Assembly: GCF_000447295.1 (NCBI RefSeq)
Contig: NZ_KE650771.1
Location: 877,151 to 941,150, forward strand
Length of the DNA: 64,000 nucleotides
From: Fischerella sp. PCC 9431
Lineage (GTDB): Bacteria > Cyanobacteriota > Cyanobacteriia > Cyanobacteriales > Nostocaceae
Direction of reading: 5' to 3'
Shown: one piece after another, positions 35,986 to 45,594 of the stretch
Layout of the letters: every line of letters begins with the position of its first letter
Position numbering within the stretch: position 1 is the stretch's first letter
Made by a program: the position numbers and the translations under genes
The notes under the pieces: generated by a model
Seen by the model: the letters and a program-made list of their open reading frames with translations, nothing else
What the model was told of the DNA's origin: nothing
The model's database searches: none

Positions 35986-38733
35986 ATGATGGTAAAGCCT
36001 AATCGCTCTCATTCTCTCCGTGAGCGCTTCAATATCTCTAAATTAGCGATTCAACATCCCCGACTGACGGTGAGTTTTTGGTTAGCTGTGATGATCGCGG
36101 GGATACTCGCTTTTAGTTCCCTCAAGTATGCTTTGTTTCCAGATATTACTTTTCCTGTAGTAGTAGTACATGCTACCGCTCCCCTCTCGACTGCTTTGGA
36201 TACAGAAGCAAAGCTGACTCAACCCATAGAACAGCGCCTCAACTCTTTAGAAGGACTTGATGAAATTCGTTCCTCTACATATCCTGGTCAAACAGTTGTA
36301 AGTTTGTCTTTTGCTGTTGGTACTGATCTGGAAAAATCTAGCGAAAGAGTCAAAATAGAACTCAAACAAACATCTTTACCACAAGATTCATCTTTTAATA
36401 CTATTCCCATTAGACTGAATGAGTCAGCTGCTGTTAGTTACGCCATTGAAAGTCCATCACGAAGTTTAACAGAACTGACTGAGTTAACTAACGAGCGAAT
36501 TATCCCGGCGATCGCCAAACAACCAGGAGTATTAAAAGTAGCACTTTTGGGCGCTCCCACGACATTTTCCTCCGCACCATCTAATCCAAACACCACTGGT
36601 GTTACTCAACAAGGAGCAACATTAGTCAGATTCAACGGTGAAAATGCTCTAGCTATACAGGTGATCAAACGTGGTGATGCTAACACCTTGGAAGTGGTTT
36701 CTCAGGTGGAGAACGAAGTGCAAAAACTACGTTCTGGGTTCAGCGATGTGAAATTTACCCTGGCTGCTACGCAAGCAGAATATATTCGTAAAGCCACCAA
36801 CGCCACCATTGATGCTTTAATTGAAGCCATAATCTTGGCAGTCATTGTCATTTTTCCGTTTTTGTGGAATTGGCGCGCAACTCTGATTTCTGCATTGGCG
36901 ATTCCCATATCTTTGTTAGCAACTTTTATTGTCATGGCCATGTTTGGCTTTAATCTAGAGACAATTACACTATTGGCTCTAGCTTTGGTAATTGGCAGTA
37001 TTGTTGATGATGCGATCGTTGATGTCGAAAATATTATGCGGCACATCGAGGACGGAGAACATCCCCGACAAGCTGCTCTTTTAGCTACAAACGAGATTGG
37101 CTTGACAGTGACGGCAGCAACTTTTACAGCAGTTGCCGTGTTTCTACCTATAGGTTTAATGGGTGGAGTAATTGGTCAATTTTTCAAGCCCTTTGGGATC
37201 ACTGTTTCCGCAGCTATGTTAGCTTCTTTGTTAATTGCTCGGACTTTATCACCTGTTTTAGCTATTTACTGGCTCAAACCCAAGTCTTCAGGTGCTAGAG
37301 GTCGCAAAGGCAAGAAATGGTCGATGTTTGCCCAATATTACCGAAATTTGCTGAATTGGTCACTCAATCATCGTGCCATAGTTATAAGTTTAGCTGTGTT
37401 GAGTTTTGTTGTAGGTATAGCCTTGATTCCCCTAGTTCCCAAAGGATTTATTCCCAAACTAGACCGGGGTGAATTCAATATAGTTTATACCACCGCTTTA
37501 CCGAATTTCTCAGAGTTGGGGCAAGGAGCAGAAAACACTGGGACATTCGCAAGTGGAGATCAGGGGAATTTTATTTCTGAATTCTCCACCTCACCCCGTT
37601 TGACTGTCTCTGAGTCAGTCTCATCTCTTCTCCCTTCAGAATCTCCGCTCACAACCATCTTGAATAACTCTCTTGAGGTAGGCAAGCAACTAGAGGAAGT
37701 AGTGAGAAAATCACCAGAGGTAGAAAAAGTATTTACTATTGTCGGTACGCGCGAGGGAGAACCGAATAAAGGTAGGCTTTACGTCAAACTCAAAAATGAC
37801 CACACGACCAAAACTTCAGAATTACAAGATCAATTTCGTTCCGACTTACCCAAACTAGAGGGTGTAAATATTAGCGTTGAAGATATCCAATTTGTGGATT
37901 CTGGTACTCAAAAACCTTTAGAAATAGCATTAAAGGGTAACGATCTCAACAGCTTAAGTAAAACTGCTGTAGCTATCCAAGAACGGATACAAAAACTACC
38001 TGGATTTGCTGACGTTACAGTTACAGGTACAACAAATGCTCAGGAAAAAGTTTCCCACATCGAACGTTTAAAGAATCAACGGGTTGCTTACATTAGCGCT
38101 AATCTGGGCAAGGATTTATCTTTAGGTGATGCTACTGATAAGTTAGTAGCTGAAGCTCAGACTGTAATCCCTGCTGGTGTGACTTTGAATTTAGGAGGTG
38201 ATTCTGAGCGCAGTGGCGAAGTTTTCCGCAGTTTCGGCACTACTGTAGCGTTGTCAGCATTGTGTATTATCGTTGTACTGATTGCTCTATTTAGGAGTTG
38301 GGTAGATCCGGTAGTCATTGGTATCTCTCTACCTTTAGCCTTAGTAGGGGCGATGCTGGCGCTGGTAGTTACAAAAAGTGACTTTGGGATGATCTCGCTG
38401 ATTGGCTTTGTCTTTCTGCTGGGTCTAGCTAACAAAAATGCCATTCTGATTGTAGACTGCATTAACCAGTTACGAGACTCCGGCTTAAAACGCACAGACG
38501 CCATCCTCCAAGCTGGACCAATGCGCCTGCGCCCAATTATGATGACCACTGCATCGACAATTTTAGGTATGCTACCTATAGCTTTGGGTTTGGGAGCAGG
38601 TTCAGAATTACGATCGCCTATGGCTGTTGCGATCGCTGGTGGGTTGGTGAGTTCTACGATCTTGAGTTTAATTGTTGTACCAGTCGTGTATGCTTGGCTC
38701 GATGATTGGTTTCCTCGCTTTCATAAAAAATAA
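35986..38733 (+). CDS. RND-family efflux permease (AcrB/HAE1-like)
   Basis: 915 aa proton-driven inner-membrane exporter, shorter than the usual 1020-1050. N-terminal cytoplasmic segment, TM1 (SFWLAVMIAGILAFSSLKYALFPD), a periplasmic porter domain, TM2-6 with the proton-relay pair Asp341-Asp342 in GSIVDDAIVDVEN, a second periplasmic part, and TM8-12 including GLANKNAILIVD. Residues about 506-556 look like a low-complexity insertion. No membrane-fusion partner or outer-membrane channel gene adjoins it, so it may work with partners encoded elsewhere. Substrate unknown. The next gene starts 46 bases downstream. Confidence 0.9.
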   Translation: MMVKPNRSHSLRERFNISKLAIQHPRLTVSFWLAVMIAGILAFSSLKYALFPDITFPVVVVHATAPLSTALDTEAKLTQPIEQRLNSLEGLDEIRSSTYPGQTVVSLSFAVGTDLEKSSERVKIELKQTSLPQDSSFNTIPIRLNESAAVSYAIESPSRSLTELTELTNERIIPAIAKQPGVLKVALLGAPTTFSSAPSNPNTTGVTQQGATLVRFNGENALAIQVIKRGDANTLEVVSQVENEVQKLRSGFSDVKFTLAATQAEYIRKATNATIDALIEAIILAVIVIFPFLWNWRATLISALAIPISLLATFIVMAMFGFNLETITLLALALVIGSIVDDAIVDVENIMRHIEDGEHPRQAALLATNEIGLTVTAATFTAVAVFLPIGLMGGVIGQFFKPFGITVSAAMLASLLIARTLSPVLAIYWLKPKSSGARGRKGKKWSMFAQYYRNLLNWSLNHRAIVISLAVLSFVVGIALIPLVPKGFIPKLDRGEFNIVYTTALPNFSELGQGAENTGTFASGDQGNFISEFSTSPRLTVSESVSSLLPSESPLTTILNNSLEVGKQLEEVVRKSPEVEKVFTIVGTREGEPNKGRLYVKLKNDHTTKTSELQDQFRSDLPKLEGVNISVEDIQFVDSGTQKPLEIALKGNDLNSLSKTAVAIQERIQKLPGFADVTVTGTTNAQEKVSHIERLKNQRVAYISANLGKDLSLGDATDKLVAEAQTVIPAGVTLNLGGDSERSGEVFRSFGTTVALSALCIIVVLIALFRSWVDPVVIGISLPLALVGAMLALVVTKSDFGMISLIGFVFLLGLANKNAILIVDCINQLRDSGLKRTDAILQAGPMRLRPIMMTTASTILGMLPIALGLGAGSELRSPMAVAIAGGLVSSTILSLIVVPVVYAWLDDWFPRFHKK

Positions 38734-38779
38734 AAGGAACCGAGGGGATAGACTGATAACTGATAACTGATAACTGATA

Positions 38780-39769
38780 ATGCGTGTATTTGTTACAGGT
38801 GGTACTGGTTTTGTTGGCGCGAACTTAGTGCGGTTATTGTTAGCAGAAGGATACACTGTCAGGGCGTTAGTGCGTCCTAGTAGCCAACTCGACAATCTGC
38901 AAAATCTCGATGTGGAACTTGTTAAGGGTGATTTAAATCACCCGGAATTATGGCAGCAAATGCGGGGTTGTCAGTATCTTTTTCACGTCGCTGCTCACTA
39001 TTCTCTTTGGCAAAAAGACCGAGAAGCACTTTATGATCACAATGTTTTGGGTACGCGCAATGTTCTAGCGGCTGCCAAGAAAGCTGAAATTGCTAGAACA
39101 GTTTATACCAGTTCCGTAGCGGCTATTGGAGCGGGGCCTGGTGGAAAAGTTGTAGACGAAACTTATCAAAGTCCTGTAGAAAAACTGGTTGGTGACTACA
39201 AAAAGTCTAAGTTTTGGGCTGAACAAGAAGCAATGCAAGCAGCTCAAAATGGTCAGGATGTAGTTATAGTCAATCCTAGTAGCCCAATTGGAGCTTGGGA
39301 TATCAAGCCAACGCCCACAGGAGATATTATTGTACGGTTTTTGCGCCGACAAATGCCTTTTTATATGCACACAGGACTGAATTTTATTGATGTGCAAGAT
39401 GTGGCGAAAGGACATTTGCTCGCTTTACAAAAAGGTAAATCTGGCGATCGCTATATTTTAGGACACCAAAACCTAACGCTCAAACAACTACTCGATCAAC
39501 TTGCTGAGATTACAGGTTTACAATCCCCACAAAAAGCAATACCTGCTTGCATACCCCTGAGTGTAGCCTGGTTTGATGAAAAAATTCTGGCTTCTTTAGG
39601 AAAAACACCATCCGTTCCCTTAGATGGTGTGCGTATGGCGACACAAACTATGTTCTATGACGCTTCTAAAGCTGTGCGAGAATTAGGTTTACCTCAGTCT
39701 CCTCTGAAGGTAGCTCTGCAAAATGCCGTAAATTGGTTTTTGTCGCGTCCAGAATTTACGCAGAATTGA
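38780..39769 (+). CDS. hpnA: NAD-dependent sugar epimerase/reductase, HpnA-like
   Basis: 329 aa extended SDR. Rossmann motif VTGGTGFVGANLVRLLL at the N-terminus, TSSVAAIGAGPGG, a YKKSKFWAE active-site segment (Tyr and Lys), and INPSSPIGAWDIKPTPTG. The pattern matches hopanoid-associated sugar epimerase HpnA and dihydroflavonol-reductase-like proteins. Squalene-hopene genes are not in the window. A ctgataa heptamer repeat (38752-38779) runs right up to the ATG, leaving no normal ribosome-binding site. Confidence 0.8.
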   Translation: MRVFVTGGTGFVGANLVRLLLAEGYTVRALVRPSSQLDNLQNLDVELVKGDLNHPELWQQMRGCQYLFHVAAHYSLWQKDREALYDHNVLGTRNVLAAAKKAEIARTVYTSSVAAIGAGPGGKVVDETYQSPVEKLVGDYKKSKFWAEQEAMQAAQNGQDVVIVNPSSPIGAWDIKPTPTGDIIVRFLRRQMPFYMHTGLNFIDVQDVAKGHLLALQKGKSGDRYILGHQNLTLKQLLDQLAEITGLQSPQKAIPACIPLSVAWFDEKILASLGKTPSVPLDGVRMATQTMFYDASKAVRELGLPQSPLKVALQNAVNWFLSRPEFTQN

Positions 39770-39928
39770 TTGGTTTAAGCAAGAATCTAGTGCTTGTGAT
39801 TATAAGGAATCTATAGTCTGCCAGAACCGCGATCGCCAGATAAAATCTTTTGCTGGCAGGTGTTTTGTATGTTTGGACTCAATATGCGATCGCGGCATTT
39901 GTATAACTCATGATAAAGGCATGTAAAA

Positions 39929-40474
39929 TCAGCCATAAACCTGTAGATTGGAACAAAGAATTTTATTGGTTAAAGTTGCACCCGTTGTACTATCCATATG
40001 AATTTCTAACTCTGCCTGGGGAAAAGTCTCAAACAGCATTTGTTCACCAGGAAAAACAACTTGCTCGAAGTAAGAGTGAGCAATATTTGAGATGCGAATA
40101 ATTTGAATCTGACTAGTTGTGTTTTTGTAGAAACACAGAATTTGGTTTTCTATTAGCAATGCCGAAGAGTTTTGCATTTGAGTTCTACTAGCTTGTTGAA
40201 CAAAGTTGAAAATAGACTTTTCCAAAGCCTTATATTCATCAGAGCTAAGATTGCACCACTGGTAAGATTGGTTGAGAAAACGGATTAGTGCCAGACTCAC
40301 AGCTTCTAAATCAGCCCGTTTCTTAGCTGCTGTCAAAGCTTGCACAAAAGTGGGATAAATCTGGCGATCGCTAAACCCAGTCTTTTCATCTGGCATCCAA
40401 CACTGAAATAAATATCCTGTTGGCATTTGTATAATTTCAATCAACCAGCCATGATAAGACTGCTTCCATTTCAT
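39929..40474 (-). CDS. Hypothetical protein
   Basis: 181 aa, no family recognised. N-terminus MKWKQSYHGWLIEIIQMPTG and a middle helical segment with AALTAAKKRADLEAVSLAL-like character; the end is Thr/Cys-rich. No signal peptide or membrane helix. It stands alone between hpnA and the two-component pair. Confidence 0.6.
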   Translation of the reverse strand: MKWKQSYHGWLIEIIQMPTGYLFQCWMPDEKTGFSDRQIYPTFVQALTAAKKRADLEAVSLALIRFLNQSYQWCNLSSDEYKALEKSIFNFVQQASRTQMQNSSALLIENQILCFYKNTTSQIQIIRISNIAHSYFEQVVFPGEQMLFETFPQAELEIHMDSTTGATLTNKILCSNLQVYG

Positions 40475-40807
40475 CCACTATTTTTGAAACATATAGATTT
40501 ACTGCTTAGTGTTCCCATCCGAATAAATATCGGTAAAGGGCGAACGGACAAAGGATTCAGGAAATTTAGAAGGGTGGTTTCTCCATTTTCCCCATCACCT
40601 TTAACCGAAGCGTATTGGTTCCCCTCCAATATCTGAAGAATATAAAACCTAGATATGCAATTTCCGTGTAAAATTTGTGCAGAAATTGTGGAGTTGTCAT
40701 GACCAAGCCCTTTAGGGCGGGTGTAAGGCTAATATAACCCTAAAGTTCACGCTTGTTAGACCCTTTAATTTATTAATTCATGGGGATTCCCCTACACTCC
40801 TACACCC
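40475..40807. other. Intergenic region without a gene
   Basis: An open plus frame at 40427-40636 overlaps the preceding gene and looks random. The right part holds GC-rich repeat-like text (gggcgggtgtaaggct...). No terminator is evident. Confidence 0.5.
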
Positions 40808-41500
40808 TTACTTGAGACGATAGCCTAGCCCATGCACAGTTTCTATAAAATCTTCACAAGCACCTGAAACTCTAAGTTTTTGCCTGAGAGATTTGATGTG
40901 AGATCTAACAGTTTCCTCAACAGGCGAGTCGTCCATAGACCAAACCTGCTCTATAATACTAGAGCAGCTTAAAACACGTCTGCCATTGGCAACCAATAAT
41001 TCCAAAATGGCATATTCTTTCGGCGTCAAGCTCAAAGGTTTATCATCATAAGTAACCTCATAGGTACTGGGATTGAGAAGCAGGTTTCCCCAACATAAGC
41101 TTAATGTGGTTGCAGAACTACCGCGTCTGAGCAAAGCACGTATACGAGCCATTAACTCTTCTAAGTCAAATGGCTTCGCTACATAATCATCTGCTCCCGC
41201 ATCCAATCCAGTAATTTTGTCTGCTACTGTGTCACGAGCCGTTAGCATCAGTACTGGTGCAGCAGAGTTACGATGTGCTGGGTTGCTGGCTTGGATCGTG
41301 CGTAGACGTTGGCAAAAACGAATACCATCTAACTTGGGCAACGTCACGTCTAATACCAGCAAATCATATTTGATTGACTCAACCGAGTTCCAAGCTGCTT
41401 CTCCATCTTTAGCAACGTCTACTACATATTGACGCCTAGTTAATACCTCTGACAGTACCTCCGCCAATTGGGTATCATCTTCAACTACCAGAATACGCAT
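40808..41500 (-). CDS. OmpR/PhoB-type response regulator
   Basis: 230 aa. Receiver domain with the acidic pocket ED8D9, phospho-acceptor Asp51 in LLVLDVTLPKLDG, and the Lys of YVAKPFDLEEL. The winged-helix output domain contains LTPKEYAILELL and ETVRSHIKSLRQKL. Its 62-base divergent spacer with a sensor kinase gene (41563) makes the two a likely cognate pair. The signal and target genes are not visible. Confidence 0.95.
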   Translation of the reverse strand: MRILVVEDDTQLAEVLSEVLTRRQYVVDVAKDGEAAWNSVESIKYDLLVLDVTLPKLDGIRFCQRLRTIQASNPAHRNSAAPVLMLTARDTVADKITGLDAGADDYVAKPFDLEELMARIRALLRRGSSATTLSLCWGNLLLNPSTYEVTYDDKPLSLTPKEYAILELLVANGRRVLSCSSIIEQVWSMDDSPVEETVRSHIKSLRQKLRVSGACEDFIETVHGLGYRLK

Positions 41501-41562
41501 AAATTAACCACCATACTCTTGTTCAGCAGAGAGAAGTACAAAGGAGGTAATTTGACTCTATC

Positions 41563-42936
41563 ATGACTCAAAAATTTACGAAGTGGTCTTCTCAGGGCAA
41601 ATGGATAGCAGGAGGATTTTGCATAACCCTCTTACTGATGGGATTAGTTGGCTTCGCTTCATACAAAAACACAATCGAAATTAGAGAAAGTGCTGATAGA
41701 GTGCAGCATACCTATGAAACTCTCAATACGCTGACAAATTTTTATGCAGCGATGTCAGTTGCTGAGTCAGGAAGGCGAGGATACATCTTTTTGGGAAGTA
41801 CACAAGAGTTAGAACGCTACCAAACAGCTGTTAAAAATATGCAGTCTGAAATTCATGCACTCCAGGAGCAAATACATCCTGGTTTTAGTCAGCAACAACG
41901 ATTAAAACTTCTTCACTCTCTAGTAGCTCAGAGATTAGATTTATTGCAGCAATCAATAGAACTTTATACTAAAAATAAATCAGCATTTAACAGTCAATCT
42001 TTAATTACAAAAAATAGTATTAATATTCGAGAAAATATTCTCCAATTACTAAAAGAAATCAAAGCAGAAGAACAAACTTATTTAAGAAGCTCTCTTCAGC
42101 GATCGCAATCCAGTATTCAATATAGAACAACAATCGAAATAATTGGTACAATTTTAAGCTTTTTTATCGTTTCTAGTTTATGTTTTATACTTTATCGTCA
42201 ATGGATCAAGCATGATGAGCTTGAAGCACTTGAAAGATCCTTAGCTCAAGAAAAGGAATTAAACGAATTAAAACTGCGCCTGTTTTCAATGATTTCTCAT
42301 GAATTTCGTACCCCTTTAAGTGTGATTTTGCTTTCTTCTCAATTATTAAAGGAAATTCTTCAGGAATTTGTTGATGAGAATAAATTAAAAAATATATACC
42401 GAATTCAAGCTTCAGCTAAATTAATGAATCGACTCATCACTGATTTATTGACTTTAACGAGAGCAGAAGCAGGTAAATTAGATTTTAGTCCTCAATTAAT
42501 TAATTTAGAAAATTTTTGTTTAAATTTACTCGAAGATTTTCAGCTTTTTGATACAAAACATCCCATAATAAATTTTATTAAATATGGTCGCTGTTATAGC
42601 GCCAATATGGATGAAAAGCTACTATATTCTATTCTCAGCAATTTGCTTTTGAATGCAATCAAATATTCACCTCAAGGAGGCAATATATATTTACTATTAA
42701 AGTGTGAATTAGAAGCTACAATTTTTCAAGTTAAAGATGAAGGAATAGGTATTCCACAATCCGAACAGCAGAAAATTTATGAGCCATTTTATCGAGGGCA
42801 AAATGTTGAAGACATAGTTGGTACTGGGTTAGGATTAGCAGTTGTCAAAAAATGTGTGGAACTCCACCAAGGAGAAATCTTTGTGGAAAGTAAAGTCGGA
42901 GTTGGCACAACATTTACTGTCAAAATTCCTCATTGA
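41563..42936 (+). CDS. Sensor histidine kinase with CHASE3-like sensor domain
   Basis: 457 aa. TM1 at about residues 12-32 and TM2 at about 190-213 flank an extracytoplasmic helical domain of CHASE3 type (SAVESGRRGYIFLGSTQELERY-like). HisKA: His246 in SMISHEFRTPLSVIL. HATPase: N box SNLLLNAIKYS, G1 VKDEGIGIP, F box YEPFYRG and G2 GTGLGLAVVKK, all intact. It lies divergent from the response regulator gene. Signal unknown. It converges on the next gene with a 15-base gap. Confidence 0.95.
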   Translation: MTQKFTKWSSQGKWIAGGFCITLLLMGLVGFASYKNTIEIRESADRVQHTYETLNTLTNFYAAMSVAESGRRGYIFLGSTQELERYQTAVKNMQSEIHALQEQIHPGFSQQQRLKLLHSLVAQRLDLLQQSIELYTKNKSAFNSQSLITKNSINIRENILQLLKEIKAEEQTYLRSSLQRSQSSIQYRTTIEIIGTILSFFIVSSLCFILYRQWIKHDELEALERSLAQEKELNELKLRLFSMISHEFRTPLSVILLSSQLLKEILQEFVDENKLKNIYRIQASAKLMNRLITDLLTLTRAEAGKLDFSPQLINLENFCLNLLEDFQLFDTKHPIINFIKYGRCYSANMDEKLLYSILSNLLLNAIKYSPQGGNIYLLLKCELEATIFQVKDEGIGIPQSEQQKIYEPFYRGQNVEDIVGTGLGLAVVKKCVELHQGEIFVESKVGVGTTFTVKIPH

Positions 42937-42951
42937 ATTGTTCCAATTGCT

Positions 42952-43422
42952 TTAAATCTTCTCTACTTGTTCTCCTGTTGCTGCACGCTGACGTGTTAAG
43001 CTATCAATCGCATCACCCAAAGCGGTAGTCAGGCTTTTACGAGTTTTGGTGTGTTCGTCTTGTTCATTTTTCAAAGCCTGTTGTAGGCGATCGCGTTCTT
43101 TGATCGCAGCCACTAATTTAGCTTTCAATTCCTCTATTGATTTGATTGAGGCTATTTCTTGCTGAATAGCTGCTGTAGCTGCACTATCACTGAGTTGTGC
43201 TGCTTCAATACCTTGTAAGCGTTGAATTTGTGCTTGCAATGATGCGATCGTCTGTTTGGAGAGATGAGCATCTGTACGGCGTTGTTCTGCTTCAGTGTTA
43301 TAGAGTTTGCGCCATTTTTCAGAACTTTCCCAAGCAGCATCCCGTTCTTGTTGCAAATGTGCTACCTGCTGTTTCAGCGCTTGGACTTCAGTTAACCACT
43401 GCTGTGTTAATTCTTGACTCAT
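42952..43422 (-). CDS. Coiled-coil protein
   Basis: 156 aa, almost wholly heptad-patterned alpha helix (LKQQVAHLQQERDAAWESSE and later RLQQALKNEQDEHTKT), with no membrane segment. Known only as a conserved cyanobacterial coiled-coil protein; function unknown. It overlaps no gene and has its own divergent upstream region. It could be a scaffold or cytoskeletal partner, a guess. Confidence 0.7.
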   Translation of the reverse strand: MSQELTQQWLTEVQALKQQVAHLQQERDAAWESSEKWRKLYNTEAEQRRTDAHLSKQTIASLQAQIQRLQGIEAAQLSDSAATAAIQQEIASIKSIEELKAKLVAAIKERDRLQQALKNEQDEHTKTRKSLTTALGDAIDSLTRQRAATGEQVEKI

Positions 43423-43801
43423 ATTTAACGTGAGTTCGACGGGTTGAAAAAAAGTACAAAAAAGCTGAGACTGTAATCAAAGCAAAAATAAGCAAGGTAT
43501 CTCAGCAATGTCCAAAATTTTAACCCACCTGCCGCAGATCGACTAAGCGATCGCTGTTGATGATGAATAGACACATTAATTCACAATATTTTAGTTTTTT
43601 AGTTTTTTGCTTCTAAACTATTTTTGTTTACGTCATATTTCAACCAAGAAAGTATTACTATCTTTATAGCTAAAGCTATGAAAATATTTATCAAGTAATA
43701 TTTCCTTCAATGTCAATATATTGAATATATCAGCAAATCAGAAAGTCTAGATTAGAGTAGAAATATTCCGATAAAACTAATAAAAAAGAGGGAGTCTAAT
43801 T

Positions 43802-43939
43802 ATGAGGGCTATCTCCAATATCATCGCTAGTATAACTCGCTATATTACTGAAGCAGCAATACGGATATTTGGCCCGAATGATGACGCTTATCCGAATATT
43901 GGCGTCCAACCGTATACAGGAGACGTTTTCTCTGAATAA
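43802..43939 (+). CDS. Small protein with amphipathic N-terminal helix
   Basis: 45 aa: MRAISNIIASITRYITEAAI is an amphipathic helix, followed by RIFGPNDDAYPNIGVQPYTG and an acidic end. An excellent ribosome-binding site (gagggag) lies 7 nt before the ATG, and a strong terminator follows 54 bases after the stop. It is thus an independent transcription unit and very likely expressed. It belongs to no family I can name. The 379-base upstream gap (43423-43801) holds no other gene. Confidence 0.7.
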   Translation: MRAISNIIASITRYITEAAIRIFGPNDDAYPNIGVQPYTGDVFSE

Positions 43940-43992
43940 ATCAAAATTAATCAGTAGTTGGTAAAAGATTAAGATGAGTCAATCAATTCAAC

Positions 43993-44026
43993 ATCGGTGG
44001 AAAAAATCAAATCCACCGATATTTTT
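43993..44026 (+). terminator. Intrinsic terminator of the 45-aa gene
   Basis: ATCGGTGGA/TCCACCGAT, a perfect 9-bp stem, loop aaaaatcaaa, then ATTTTTT. A second perfect hairpin, CCCGCTTG/CAAGCGGG, follows at 44043-44071. Confidence 0.85.
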
Positions 44027-44071
44027 TATATTATTCAATAAACCCGCTTGCGAATAAATCAATCAAGCGGG

Positions 44072-44578
44072 ATTAAATTTTATTAACTTACAAGAATTCT
44101 GTTAAAAAGCAATACCCCGATTTGGAAGTTTTTGCTTATGAGTGTCAGAAACCTCAGACTGTTCTTATGGATGTTTTAGCATCCCTCCGGTGACTGCAAA
44201 GCAGGGGAAACGGCAAAAACCCTGCACCACAAACTGAGTTTGAAAAAAAGGCAAAACAGGACTTACAAAAGTCTTGAATCCTTCTCTATTCAGTTTTCTC
44301 CCCACACCGTAAAAAGTCAGTAAATAAACGGGTTGTGTTGACGATTGATTTTTATTTGAATATGCGCGATCGCTCGCTATCCTGACGTCGTTCTCCTTCG
44401 GACAGCGATGAACAGGACAAACAGCACAATTCCTGCGCCGATCATGCAACATACATATAATTAGTGTTCTTGCAAAAGTGATTTTTACAAGCAGTCTACT
44501 TTTTTATATATGCTGCATATTTTTATTTTGAAATAAAATCTAGGATATGTAGTTTAAAGTACAGAAAATTTAAACTTT
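44072..44578. other. Intergenic region without a convincing gene
   Basis: An open minus frame (44165-44452) encodes a Cys- and Phe-rich sequence without family resemblance or ribosome-binding site, rejected as a gene. A HIP1-containing repeat-like patch lies at about 44365-44410 (gcgatcgctcgctatcctga...). Confidence 0.5.
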
Positions 44579-45274
44579 TTATTTTTTAGTCAACCGAAGT
44601 TCATATTGTTGTTGATTAAATAACTTTTGTTCTGGGGTTAAAATAGCGTAATCTTCAAGCGGCTGGCGCATATCCCACTGCCATTCTGCTAATATCAGTA
44701 AACTTGCTGCCATAACAATTCCAGTAGCGAGAAATTGCCAACCACTGCATAAGGGTAAAACAGCAATACTAGTGAGATGAATTATAGCCATTAGTAAAAA
44801 GGTACGCGATCGCACACCCCAAGCTGTTAATAAATAACCAGCAGCGATTATTGTTAACCACAAAGGACATAGATTCACTAAGACTGTACCCCAACCACAA
44901 AAAATGCCCAAATCAGTCAGGGTGACACCTCCAACCATTAAGATTATCCAACCATATAACAGCCAACGCAGCTTTTCTACACTTACCCAAAACCATGTCA
45001 AAATCATCATGCCTATACTAGCGACAAAGGTAAGTACTGACCACAAAATAGCTTGTGTATACCAGCTAACAGGTAAAAATTGAGCTGTCAGAAAAATACC
45101 AGCACAAATCAAACCCCAAAGGATAAATACTTGATCGATTCGGGTATAAAAACCTGACCAAAGACTAAATTTACCAACTTTCCAATCAAGGCGTAATAAA
45201 CCTTCTAAATCTTGAATATCTAACTCTTCTTGTTTCTCACGTAGGAGTGGTTGAGATAATGGCAAAAAAGTCAT
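44579..45274 (-). CDS. Multi-pass membrane protein, unknown function
   Basis: 231 aa. A polar N-terminus (about 45 residues, REKQEELDIQDLEGLLRLDW) is followed by six or seven hydrophobic helices from FILWGLICAGIFLTAQFL to ATGIVMAASLLILAEW, then a polar tail. No motif for transport or catalysis is recognised. Cytoplasmic-membrane or thylakoid location is likely. Monocistronic. Confidence 0.7.
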   Translation of the reverse strand: MTFLPLSQPLLREKQEELDIQDLEGLLRLDWKVGKFSLWSGFYTRIDQVFILWGLICAGIFLTAQFLPVSWYTQAILWSVLTFVASIGMMILTWFWVSVEKLRWLLYGWIILMVGGVTLTDLGIFCGWGTVLVNLCPLWLTIIAAGYLLTAWGVRSRTFLLMAIIHLTSIAVLPLCSGWQFLATGIVMAASLLILAEWQWDMRQPLEDYAILTPEQKLFNQQQYELRLTKK

Positions 45275-45594
45275 TTAAGTTTTATTGCTGTCATTGTTCA
45301 GTACCTTCTATCAGTTTATATATTTTTGTAAACTTTTAACGAATAAGGTAATTATTTTAGATGTCAGTTCACCATGAACTATCTTTGTAAAAACATTTGG
45401 TGATAATCATTTCCTAGACCAAAAACTTGGTCTTTAAAACTGGATGGAATCTCAAACTAGCCATTTGTTGGCAGTAAATAAGAACTGCGTGAACCACCAA
45501 GCATAACAATTAACCTTTCAACCTTGTCGGTGAAGAGTAAATCAAGGATTGAGAAAGGTTTAGCCACAAACAAAAATATTAGGAGCATAAAATA
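45275..45594. other. Divergent intergenic region
   Basis: No ORF. It contains a small hairpin gacca/tggtc near 45417-45432 and an AGGAG ribosome-binding site at 45581-45585 for the downstream gene. Confidence 0.5.

Noticed and set aside
38752-38779. ctgataa heptamer run as an operator for the HpnA-like gene
   Set aside because: It is a common Nostocales short tandem repeat that simply abuts the start codon; no specific symmetry suggests a binding site.
44165-44452. 95-codon minus-strand frame
   Set aside because: Cys/Phe/Arg-rich random-looking product overlapping repeat-like DNA and a HIP1 site; no start signals.
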